From contig JANLFN010000004.1 in the NCBI GenBank assembly GCA_024655885.1, positions 124,001 to 188,000 on the forward strand: a DNA stretch of 64,000 nucleotides. The letters are read 5' to 3'. A model generated the notes under the pieces. The model did not search any database. It was not told the DNA's origin and saw only the letters and a list, made by a program, of their open reading frames with translations. The stretch is from Eubacteriales bacterium. Lineage in GTDB: Bacteria; Bacillota; Clostridia; Acetivibrionales; JANLFN01. Shown here piece after piece: positions 17,818-26,930 of this stretch. The stretch's first letter is position 1; the number at the start of each line of letters is the position of its first letter. The position numbers and the translations under genes are program-made.

Positions 17818-19437
17818 GTGGAAAACAAAGGGGACAAACTCTTGCATAAGCTGCTGTGGCCGGCGGTTTTTGCCTTGATAATAACAAAATACGCCTACTA
17901 TGGCTACAAGTACTATCCCATGGTCGACGACAACAACATGTACGGAATATACCGGATGTACAGCAATGCATTCCACGATGTTCTTATTCAATACCACACC
18001 TATATGACGCGCCCCTTTGCCGCCCTGCTGGATCCCTATCTGTGGGCGAAATTCTGGGACAATTTGGGGATTGCTCTTTTTATCATGACCGTTCTGCACT
18101 TTTTTATCTGCGTGCTGGTGTATAAAGTATTTGAAAAGTGCGGCCTTTCCATAGGCTTTCCTGCCATTGCCCTGCTGGCCCTTCTCCCTTTCGGCAGCGA
18201 AGCGACCTACTGGCTGTCGGCCTCCACCAGAATCGTTGTGGGCCTGTTCTTTGCCGCCCTTTCATTCTACATGCTCTGCCTTTATATTGAAAGCCGCGGA
18301 AGGGCCAAAAGACAGGCGGCCTATCTGGTGCTGTTTTTTCTCACCCACCTGGTGTCCCTGGGATTTTACGAGCAGGTGGTGGCATTGAGTTTTTTTGCTG
18401 CAATACCGGTATTTGCCGCAAAGTGGAAGCAGCTGGAGTCAAAGTGGGTGGTTGTCCTGCCCTTGATCAACATTGGGGCCGTCGCATTATGGTACAAGCT
18501 CTTCAGCCACCAAGGGAACCTGGCCGACAGGGGCCAGCTTGTGGAGGGAAACTATCTGGCCCATACCCGGCAGGTGGTAAAAGCCGTCGGTGAAGTGTGG
18601 CAAAAAAGCCTTTCCGACCTTGCCGGCACGAGCTTTCCAAAAGGTCTTGAAACCGCCGTCTCAAACGGCTCTTACCTGTTCCTCCTTCTTATGGGAATAC
18701 TATCCCTGGCCGCCTTTTTTATCTCTATCCGTGAAAAGAGAAATACGGATTCACGGGCCGCCGTGATGAAGCTTCTTTTGGGGGGGTATCTTTTTGCCGT
18801 TCCCTTTGCGCCTTTCTTTATCACAAGTATTGTGTGGATTTGCAACAGGAATCTTTTTCCGTCGTTTATCGGCCTGGGATTGATGCTGGAAGCAGTACTG
18901 GACTTGATACCCCGGAATAAAGCCCTCACGTTTATAAAGGGTTCTGCTGTCGGTTTTTTGGTGTTCATCTTCCTGGCAGCCAATATCTATGAGCTCACCT
19001 ACTACCGCAGCATAGGGCTTATGGACCGGGAAATCACTTCAGGCATAGCCCGGACTCCGGCTGCCTCGGACTATTTGAACGGAAAGAAGCCCTTGATTTT
19101 ATTCAACGCAAAAGCTTCCTATATTGACTCCACCGCCAAGCGGATAGGGAACTGTACAGGGGCGGACTGGTCCCTAACCGGGGCTATCCGGGCCCATAAC
19201 AGTCTGAGGAAGCTGCAGTATGCCTATCCTGTCCCGGCCGGGACCGAGATGCCGCTGGCGGAAGATCTGCCTAAATCGTCCATCCTCCTGGGCATGGATG
19301 ATTCACGGAACATCTTTCCCGTGAAAATAGCCGGCGAAGGGGACCGCAAGCTCTATATCTCCAGGATGGACGGAAGCAAATACGGCGAAATCGAACAGCT
19401 TGGGAACAACTACATCAAGTTCCACTTAAGTCCATAG
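17818..19437 (+). CDS. Polytopic membrane protein, possibly GT-C type glycosyltransferase
   Basis: 539 residues with roughly ten to twelve hydrophobic segments through residue ~400, then a soluble C-terminal part of ~130 residues. After the first membrane helix a loop carries 'YPMVDDNNMYGIYRM'; an acidic pair in the first extracytoplasmic loop is a hallmark of GT-C glycosyltransferases, which take sugars from polyprenyl phosphates. I do not recognise the family beyond this. The start is GTG with GGGAGG upstream, 16 nt after the preceding stop, so it is probably cotranscribed with the URO-D-like gene. The functional link between them is not obvious. Confidence 0.6.
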   Translation: MENKGDKLLHKLLWPAVFALIITKYAYYGYKYYPMVDDNNMYGIYRMYSNAFHDVLIQYHTYMTRPFAALLDPYLWAKFWDNLGIALFIMTVLHFFICVLVYKVFEKCGLSIGFPAIALLALLPFGSEATYWLSASTRIVVGLFFAALSFYMLCLYIESRGRAKRQAAYLVLFFLTHLVSLGFYEQVVALSFFAAIPVFAAKWKQLESKWVVVLPLINIGAVALWYKLFSHQGNLADRGQLVEGNYLAHTRQVVKAVGEVWQKSLSDLAGTSFPKGLETAVSNGSYLFLLLMGILSLAAFFISIREKRNTDSRAAVMKLLLGGYLFAVPFAPFFITSIVWICNRNLFPSFIGLGLMLEAVLDLIPRNKALTFIKGSAVGFLVFIFLAANIYELTYYRSIGLMDREITSGIARTPAASDYLNGKKPLILFNAKASYIDSTAKRIGNCTGADWSLTGAIRAHNSLRKLQYAYPVPAGTEMPLAEDLPKSSILLGMDDSRNIFPVKIAGEGDRKLYISRMDGSKYGEIEQLGNNYIKFHLSP

Positions 19438-19445
19438 AGATTTTA

Positions 19446-20903
19446 TCACTCGCTTCCCAGCACCCGGATATAATCCACATGAGGGTCGGAGGTGCCTTGA
19501 AGCTGGCATTTTTCCTCCTTCAGCACTTTTATATAGTCTACAATGTCTTTGGAAATGCGCTCTCCCATGCAGATTACAGGAATCCCGGGAGGATAGGCCA
19601 TAACCATTTCCCCCGCGATTTCTCCTATGGATTCTTCCAGGGGCACCACTTTTTTGGGGCTGTAGAAAGCGTCTCGCGGCGATACGATCATCTTTGGGTT
19701 CTGGGGAAGAATGGTGGCCCTTTTATACTCCTTTACCCCGGTTTTGGAGGAGATGTCCTTCACCGCATTGACAAGGGCTTCCACGTCCTCCTTCCGGTCT
19801 CCCAGGCTAATTACGGCAAGGATATTGTACAGGTCGGACAGTTCAATTTGTATGTTGTACTCCCTTCTGAGCTTCTGCTCCACCTGATAGCCGGTATAGC
19901 CCAATCCGCTGACGCATATTCCCAGTTTCGTCTCGTCAAAATCATAGCACCCCGGCGTGCCTATAAGCTCCCTGCCGAAAGCATACACCCCGTCAATCCG
20001 GTTAATCTCCTCCCTCGCCCACCGGGCCAGTTGAAGGGTCTCTTCCAGCATATCGCTGCCCATGGTGGCCAGCTGCTTTCTGGCCACATCCAGGGAGCAC
20101 ATGAGCAGATAGGACGCACTGGAGGTATAAGTCAGGTTCAACACCTGTTTTACCTTTTCGGGAGCAATCATGCCGCTTCTCAAAAGGAGTACCGAGCTCT
20201 GGGTCAAGGATCCGGCCGTTTTATGCATACTGGCTGCGCTCATATCCGCCCCCACCTCCATGGCTGTCAGCGGGAAATCATCATGAAAGGACATGTGGGC
20301 GCCATGGGCTTCATCAACCAATACGGCCATTTCATGCCTGTGGGCAATTCTCACAATGGATTTCAGGTCTGAAGCCACTCCGTAATAAGTGGGATTTACT
20401 ACAAATACCGCTTTTGCATGAGGGTTTTCCTTAATAGCGCGCTTGAGGCTCTCATCGGTGATTCCCATGGCGATGCCCAGTTTTTCATTGATTTCCGGCT
20501 GTATATACACGGGCATGGCCCCGCTCAGTATAATCCCGCCGATGGTGGATTTATGGGCATTCCTTGGAATAATGATCCGGTCTCCCGGTTCACATGCGCT
20601 CAAGATCATGGCCTGCACTCCGGCGGTAGTGCCGTTAACCAGGAAGTAGGCGTTTTGAGCCCCAAAAGCATGTGCCATGAGTTTTTCCGCTTCATAAATA
20701 ACCCCTGTTGGGTTATTGGCATAATCAAGGTCATCCATTCCGTTGGCATCCATCTGCAGCGCACGCTCGCCTATATATTCCCGGAATTCCGGAATACCCT
20801 TACCCTGCTTATGCCCCGGCACATGAAAGGGAATCACCTTGTCGTCCACATATTTTCTAACCGCATCAAACAGCGGAGTCGCTTTTTGATTTATCTTTGT
20901 CAA
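19446..20903 (-). CDS. Orn/Lys/Arg decarboxylase family PLP enzyme
   Basis: 485 residues of fold-type I PLP enzyme with the Orn/Lys/Arg decarboxylase layout. The N-terminus has 'VIPFHVPGHKQGKGIPEF', the cofactor region 'VNGTTAGVQAMILSACEPGD' and 'VLVDEAHGAHMSFH', and the Schiff-base Lys lies in 'SMHKTAGSLTQSS'. The C-terminal domain ends near 'YPPGIPVICMGERIS'. This short form (no N-terminal wing) is the clostridial/Bacillus SpeA/YaaO type. It should remove CO2 from arginine or lysine; which one cannot be read. The start is TTG with AGGGGGG 7 nt upstream. The leader holds a candidate three-way-junction RNA (20972-21019). Confidence 0.88.
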   Translation of the reverse strand: MTKINQKATPLFDAVRKYVDDKVIPFHVPGHKQGKGIPEFREYIGERALQMDANGMDDLDYANNPTGVIYEAEKLMAHAFGAQNAYFLVNGTTAGVQAMILSACEPGDRIIIPRNAHKSTIGGIILSGAMPVYIQPEINEKLGIAMGITDESLKRAIKENPHAKAVFVVNPTYYGVASDLKSIVRIAHRHEMAVLVDEAHGAHMSFHDDFPLTAMEVGADMSAASMHKTAGSLTQSSVLLLRSGMIAPEKVKQVLNLTYTSSASYLLMCSLDVARKQLATMGSDMLEETLQLARWAREEINRIDGVYAFGRELIGTPGCYDFDETKLGICVSGLGYTGYQVEQKLRREYNIQIELSDLYNILAVISLGDRKEDVEALVNAVKDISSKTGVKEYKRATILPQNPKMIVSPRDAFYSPKKVVPLEESIGEIAGEMVMAYPPGIPVICMGERISKDIVDYIKVLKEEKCQLQGTSDPHVDYIRVLGSE

Positions 20904-20971
20904 TTCTATCCCCCCTCAATAAAGCCTGAGTGTGATGCCTATACCACGCTTTAAAATCAAAACAAAATTCC

Positions 20972-21019
20972 TTGAGGTGTGGGTACGGCTGTACCCGCTC
21001 CTTGCCTGTACGGCCTCAC
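20972..21019 (-). promoter_or_regulatory. Candidate structured leader of the PLP decarboxylase gene
   Basis: Closing stem TGAGG/CCTCA (20973-20977 with 21014-21018) encloses the hairpin GGGTAC-GGCT-GTACCC (20981-20996) and a short GCC-TGTAC-GGC stem (21004-21014). It lies ~70 nt upstream of the TTG start on the minus strand. I do not match it to a known riboswitch class. It may be a regulatory RNA or an operator. Confidence 0.4.
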
Positions 21020-21212
21020 TTCCACATGACTCAATAAAAAATAGCAAACAAGTGAATTATAGAGAAAAGAGCGTGAAAAGTCAATCAGTTTTTTTAATAC
21101 GGGGTTATTCTTTATAAAATATAGGATTTCCCAAAGAATACACCCGATGAGTAATAAAAAATGATGTATTGCTTATTGGATATAATTGGTATATAATATA
21201 TTTGTTGATGTG

Positions 21213-21241
21213 TTGACATATATATCCGAATATATTATATT
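21213..21241 (+). promoter_or_regulatory. Putative sigma-A promoter upstream of the c-di-AMP riboswitch
   Basis: TTGACA (21213-21218), 17-nt spacer, TATATT (21236-21241). The -35 is perfect and the -10 near consensus. It leaves ~190 nt of transcribed sequence before the riboswitch core, so another, closer start is possible. Confidence 0.5.
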
Positions 21242-21431
21242 ATATATACAAAGGGATATATGGATGCCCCTATCACTTTGAAAAAAGATAATATGGTTGC
21301 AAACGGTTGAGTGGTCACAGACCATTTTCAAGAGGATGAAGTTTGTGGGGTGGGAAGCTTATAAGCAGTTATAAGTTTTTTGCCCCTTTATTTCAAGACA
21401 AAGTGGAGTTAACTACAATAAAATAGAACTG

Positions 21432-21625
21432 TGTTGGCGCTGAATCCATTGTGGAGCGGGAGAACCGTTTTTTGGGGTGAATCCGTACCGGAGGCTTTAT
21501 GAGAGAGCGGAAATTCTCATTTGATGCAATATCCAACCTCTCACTTCAAAACCCCGGCAGGGTAGGGTTAAGCTCTTTCGATCCGAATCCGTCAGCTAAT
21601 CTCGTAAGCGTTGAAGAGAAGGTGA
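21432..21625 (+). ncRNA. c-di-AMP riboswitch (ydaO/yuaA class)
   Basis: The conserved blocks of the ydaO/yuaA RNA appear in order: GGCGCTGAATCC, TGGAGCGGGAGAACC, GGGGTGAATCC, a variable hairpin, AGGGTAGGGTTAAGCTC, then GATCCGAATCCGTCAGCTAA and CTCGTAAGCG. These are the near-invariant nucleotides of this class, which binds cyclic di-AMP. It is followed by an intrinsic terminator (21667-21698) and then by a glutamate 2,3-aminomutase-like gene. The known logic is that c-di-AMP promotes termination. This class usually controls K+ or osmolyte transport and cell-wall enzymes. Confidence 0.95.
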
Positions 21626-21666
21626 TTGTCATGCTGTAATGTACCAGACCCTGGTATTGACCGCCG

Positions 21667-21698
21667 AAAGCTGCAGACACTTCTCTGCGGCTTTTATT
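21667..21698 (+). terminator. Riboswitch expression-platform terminator
   Basis: Ten-base-pair stem AAAGCTGCAG / CTGCGGCTTT (one G-U pair) with an 8-nt loop, followed by TATT. It lies ~40 nt after the c-di-AMP aptamer and ~65 nt before the downstream GTG, as expected for transcriptional attenuation. Confidence 0.8.
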
Positions 21699-21703
21699 GT
21701 CCG

Positions 21704-21735
21704 CAATTATCGGCTGAGGTATCAGCCAATAATTG
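21704..21735 (+). promoter_or_regulatory. Second hairpin between terminator and start codon
   Basis: CAATTAT-C-GGCTGA / TCAGCC-A-ATAATTG with a GGTA loop, a 13-bp stem with one mismatch, 15 nt upstream of the GGAGGTG ribosome binding site. It may shield the leader or stabilise the mRNA after readthrough. Role unknown. Confidence 0.5.
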
Positions 21736-21762
21736 TAATGAAAATATTCTGGAGGTGTTTTT

Positions 21763-22989
21763 GTGGAAGAAAGCATGAAAATCAACAAAAACAACAATAA
21801 CAAGTTTGACAGGTTGAAGGATTCAATTCTTGATTACCTTGATGTAAAGGATTCGATAAAGACCGGGATTGAGGATTATGACCGGATTAAATTCCAAAAA
21901 AGAAGAATACTGGAAATGCTGAATGCGACAGATAAGGATTGGGATGACTATATATGGCAGCTTAAAAGCCGGTTTACCAATGCAGCCCATATTGCACCGG
22001 TCATTCCGTTGGACGGCAAGGAGACAGGCGATATTGCCAGAGTTGCCGCAAAGTACCGGTTTGCCATATCCCCCTACTACCTGTCCCTTATAGAGCCCGG
22101 AAACCCGGCGTGTCCCATAAAGAAACAGTCCATTCCTTCTGTGGAGGAGATGAGCGAGGAAGGAGAATTAGACCCCATGGATGAAAAGGGGTCCTCCATC
22201 GAGGACATTATCACCCGGAGATACCCCGATAGGCTCATTATCAAGGTGACCAACATCTGCGGCATGTTCTGCAGGTTTTGCCAGCGCAGAAGAATGATCG
22301 GCGAGTTTGATACCAATTGCTCGGTGGAGAAATTGAAAAAAGCCGTCGATTATGTCAGCAGCAACAATGAGATAAGGGATGTGCTCATCACAGGAGGAGA
22401 TGCCTTTCTTCTGCCTGATTCACAAATCCAATGGCTGCTGTCCGAACTGAGGAAAATCAAGCATGTGGAAATCATACGCTTTGGGACGAGGACACCGGTG
22501 ACTATTCCTCAAAGGATCACGCCCAACCTGGTGAAAATATTGAAGAAATATCATCCCGTATTTGTGAACACGCATTTCAACAGTCCGAGGGAGATCACCC
22601 CTGAATCCAAAAAGGCGTGTGAAATGCTGGCGGATGCAGGCATACCCCTTGGCAACCAGATGGTCCTGTTGAATGGGGTCAACAATGACAAACACATCGT
22701 CCGCAAGCTCAACCAGTCGCTTCTTACCCTGCGGGTGAAGCCCTACTATATTTTTCATCCTAAAACCGTCAAAGGCACCAAACACTTTTGGGTGAACATC
22801 CAGGAAGGGCTTGAAATCATGGAAAGCCTGAGAGGAAATACATCCGGCCTTGCCATCCCGTCTTACATCGTCAACGGGCCGAAGGGACTGGGCAAGACAC
22901 CCATCCTGCCCAATTATTTGCTCTATATCGGCAAAGGGAAAGCGGTATTCAGGAACTGGCAGGGGGAAACCTTTGAAATACCTAATTAG
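21763..22989 (+). CDS. eam: Glutamate 2,3-aminomutase-like radical SAM/PLP enzyme (KamA family)
   Basis: 408 residues of the lysine 2,3-aminomutase family. The radical SAM cysteines are C166, C170 and C173 (CGMFCRFC), and the PLP Lys is K378 in 'GLGKTP'. In lysine aminomutase, Asp293 and Asp330 hold the substrate side-chain amine; here the aligned residues are Lys334 ('HPKTVKG') and Asn371 ('IVNGPKG'). That is the Lys/Asn pair reported for Clostridium difficile glutamate 2,3-aminomutase, so the likely reaction is L-glutamate to beta-glutamate. GTG start with GGAGGTG 5 nt upstream. It lies behind a c-di-AMP riboswitch; no ablB-type acetyltransferase is nearby. Beta-glutamate is a known compatible solute. 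Confidence 0.87.
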   Translation: MEESMKINKNNNNKFDRLKDSILDYLDVKDSIKTGIEDYDRIKFQKRRILEMLNATDKDWDDYIWQLKSRFTNAAHIAPVIPLDGKETGDIARVAAKYRFAISPYYLSLIEPGNPACPIKKQSIPSVEEMSEEGELDPMDEKGSSIEDIITRRYPDRLIIKVTNICGMFCRFCQRRRMIGEFDTNCSVEKLKKAVDYVSSNNEIRDVLITGGDAFLLPDSQIQWLLSELRKIKHVEIIRFGTRTPVTIPQRITPNLVKILKKYHPVFVNTHFNSPREITPESKKACEMLADAGIPLGNQMVLLNGVNNDKHIVRKLNQSLLTLRVKPYYIFHPKTVKGTKHFWVNIQEGLEIMESLRGNTSGLAIPSYIVNGPKGLGKTPILPNYLLYIGKGKAVFRNWQGETFEIPN

Positions 22990-23300
22990 CGGATCATAAT
23001 AGAGTCTGAAACAATAAGCTTACTGCTTTTGACATATTGCAGGACTGCAAAAATTAAACCCGCAGGAAAAACTGAAGAAGCCTAGCCCCGAAATGCTCGG
23101 GATTTATCGCAATAGGAAAGAGGGCTGCAGGCGGGGATACTGCAGCCGCTTTCAAACAGGCAAATGCAGCAGATGCTTTCTTTAGATATATGGAATTTAT
23201 ACAACTGCTCATTTTATTTATACCTCACTTTCATGATTTTATGATTAAAATTCTAATACTGAAAGTAGAGGTTGTCTGTTAAAAACTTTACATCCTGCAA
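22990..23300. other. Convergent intergenic region with GC hairpins
   Basis: No gene seen. A strong hairpin GGCTGCAG-(9)-CTGCAGCC (23123-23147) and a smaller CCCCGA/TCGGG stem near 23082-23102 lie between the convergent aminomutase and Crp/Fnr genes. Neither has a good U-run. They may be terminators or a small structured RNA. Confidence 0.5.
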
Positions 23301-23972
23301 TTAAAAGCACCTATTTTTTAATATATAATACTTTTTTTCCCTGCAAAGTAAATCGTCCTTAATTAAATCATTGATCACCTGCGATGCCATAACCCTGGAT
23401 ACTCCCACAAGGGAAGCGATCTCCTGCTGTGTTAAATGAATTTTTATACACGTGCCCTGGGGACAGGACTCCCCATACTTCTGAGCTAACCGCATCAATA
23501 AGCTCAATACCCTTTCCCGGGTAGTCTGTGTATTTGATTCCGCCACCTGCTCCCACGTATTATATAGACGATTTCCAAGGTTTTCAATAATCTGCCAGGC
23601 CAAATCCGGTTCACTCTTGATCACCTTTTCAAAGGTCCCCTTATCAATGCTGCAAACTTTTGAGTCTTCCATGGCCACAGCCGTCAAAGGTTGGACGGTA
23701 TCTCTGCGGAACAGGGCGCTTTCACCCAGGATTTCACCGGTACTCACAATTTGTAAAATCACCTCATCCCCGTCTTTCGTGGTATGGATCAGTTTAAAAC
23801 TGCCTTCCTTGACCACATAGACGGAATCCGCCGCATCCCCCTGGCTGAATAATACTTCTCCTTTTGCCTTCCGCTGTTTGTTGCTTGCAGTGCAGATATT
23901 CTTGAAGGATTCCTTATTCAGACCTGAAAAAATGGGTATATCGTATAGGCACAAATATCTTTTTTCATTCAT
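23301..23972 (-). CDS. Crp/Fnr family transcriptional regulator
   Basis: 223 residues. Residues ~10-125 are a cyclic-nucleotide-binding-type beta-barrel ('GEVLFSQGDAADSVYVVKEGSFKLI', 'GEILGESALFRR'). Residues ~150-220 are a winged helix with recognition helix region 'TQQEIASLVGVSRVMASQVINDLIKDD'. The barrel keeps the GE..A element but lacks the Arg-Ser/Thr pair expected for strict cAMP binding, so the signal is unknown. Cysteines C8 and C27 near the N-terminus do not form an Fnr [4Fe-4S] pattern. It is a single gene, convergent with the aminomutase gene. Redox or metabolic sensing is a family-level guess. Confidence 0.88.
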   Translation of the reverse strand: MNEKRYLCLYDIPIFSGLNKESFKNICTASNKQRKAKGEVLFSQGDAADSVYVVKEGSFKLIHTTKDGDEVILQIVSTGEILGESALFRRDTVQPLTAVAMEDSKVCSIDKGTFEKVIKSEPDLAWQIIENLGNRLYNTWEQVAESNTQTTRERVLSLLMRLAQKYGESCPQGTCIKIHLTQQEIASLVGVSRVMASQVINDLIKDDLLCREKKYYILKNRCF

Positions 23973-24113
23973 GGCTCAACTTGACCCTCAAAAGATTTAT
24001 AGTATGGTTTGGCACCATAATTTAATTATAGCATTTAACAGAAAAAGTATAAATACGGAATGTCTTAATCTACAGCAGCCGCCAATGGCGGGCACCGGCC
24101 ACGGCGATTGAAA

Positions 24114-24173
24114 AGAAGCCAAAGGAGGGTACGGGCTTCCGTCTTATGGAGCCCATACCCTCCCTTGGCTTCT
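24114..24173 (-). terminator. Strong intrinsic terminator of spoIIR
   Basis: Long inverted repeat AGAAGCCAAAGGAGGGTACG / ATACCCTCCCTTGGCTTCT with few mismatches, immediately downstream of the spoIIR stop (24182) and followed by TTTTC on the minus strand. Confidence 0.8.
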
Positions 24174-24181
24174 GAACAAAT

Positions 24182-24907
24182 TTATTTGAACAGCTTGCTG
24201 ATCATACCGGTAAACCGTATCTTCGAGTCCTCGAAAAGCTCCACCACCTTGAATTTTATCCTGATGGGAATGTCCTCATCACTGTCGGCGGAAGTGATGA
24301 TTCTGTACTCCTCCTCGGTCAGATTTTTCTTCAGGCCCTGTTTTACCGAGTCCGGAATGGTCCCATGGGTTGCGTCCACAAAACACAGGGGCGGAAACAA
24401 TACACACCACCAATTGGCGCCCTCTCCTTTTCCAATGACCACCCGCAGGGCCTGGTAGTTACCGGCCGGAAGAGTCACATCTCCATAAGATTTGGTGGGA
24501 AAAGGGAAATTTCCCAGCACGGCTTTTACCGTATAATCTTTTCCATACCTGTCTATTTCCTGTCTCGCCAATTTCTCAATTTCATTCAAATGATTATTCA
24601 GTACGGCCTTTGCTTCTTCCGCATTTTTGGAATTTTGAAGCTGTCCCTTCATATATTGAAGTATTCGATCCCTGACATCCCTTTTTAATGCCTGGTCCTC
24701 CGAAGAATCGCTGTTTGCCACCACATGCAGCCGGACCAAGCTGCCGGCCAGGTCTTTATTCACATTCTCCGAATAAGAAACAAAATATGCGGCGGTTATA
24801 AAAAAAACAACCAAGACAAGAACAGCTGCCGTTTTCACAAATGCACCTTTTCTCAAGCCCCTGCCAAATTCTTTAAATGCCGTTAAGCCTTTACTCACCT
24901 GCTTCAA
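24182..24907 (-). CDS. spoIIR: Stage II sporulation protein R
   Basis: 241 residues. A cytoplasmic start of ~25 residues is followed by a membrane segment ('AAVLVLVVFFITAAYFVSY') and the SpoIIR domain, with 'LVRLHVVANSDSSEDQALKRDVRDRIL', 'FPFPTKSYGDVTLPAGNYQALRVVIG' and 'NWWCVLFPPLCFVD'. In sporulating Firmicutes SpoIIR is made in the forespore and signals to the SpoIIGA protease so that pro-sigma-E is processed in the mother cell. It lies between the pyrG terminator and its own terminator, so it is a single-gene unit. The N-terminal segment before the helix is somewhat longer than in Bacillus. Confidence 0.93.
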   Translation of the reverse strand: MKQVSKGLTAFKEFGRGLRKGAFVKTAAVLVLVVFFITAAYFVSYSENVNKDLAGSLVRLHVVANSDSSEDQALKRDVRDRILQYMKGQLQNSKNAEEAKAVLNNHLNEIEKLARQEIDRYGKDYTVKAVLGNFPFPTKSYGDVTLPAGNYQALRVVIGKGEGANWWCVLFPPLCFVDATHGTIPDSVKQGLKKNLTEEEYRIITSADSDEDIPIRIKFKVVELFEDSKIRFTGMISKLFK

Positions 24908-24979
24908 TCCCCTTTTATAGCAAATTCAATAATTTTTCTCATTTATAAGTATTGTCAAATGAAAAAGGAATTATACCAT

Positions 24980-25022
24980 AATAAATACAAAAGAAGCTTT
25001 TAAAGCTTCTTTTGTATTTATT
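24980..25022. terminator. Bidirectional terminator after pyrG
   Basis: Near-perfect palindrome: AATAAATACAAAAGAAGCTT on one arm and its complement on the other, centred at 25001. A/T-rich flanks give U-runs on both strands. It separates pyrG from spoIIR. Confidence 0.8.
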
Positions 25023-25042
25023 AACTATTTTGTGAAAAGGCT

Positions 25043-26683
<1,641 letters not shown>

Positions 26684-26794
26684 CTACAGTGACTCCATCC
26701 ATTTCCTGAATACAGATATCACACTTTAGAATTGAATTTTTCCGGTTGTTTCAACGCTTCTAAAACCGGTGGTTTTCCAACTGGTTCTTTTTAG

Positions 26795-26814
26795 GTTTAA
26801 AGTGCGCTATCTTT
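26795..26814 (-). repeat. 20-mer shared with the ABC operon promoter region
   Basis: Plus-strand GTTTAAAGTGYGCTATCTTT occurs here (Y = C) and at 4371-4390 (Y = T), each ~110-140 bp upstream of a minus-strand start codon. It may be a transcription-factor site or a promoter relic. Confidence 0.5.
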
Positions 26815-26930
26815 AATAGCAGAATAAATAGAGATAAAATTTATTGAAATGCATTACTATTTTATTTTATATTCGACATACTTCAGTGTCAACAAAAAAC
26901 TGCCTTTTATACATAAAATCTTTCATTCTG

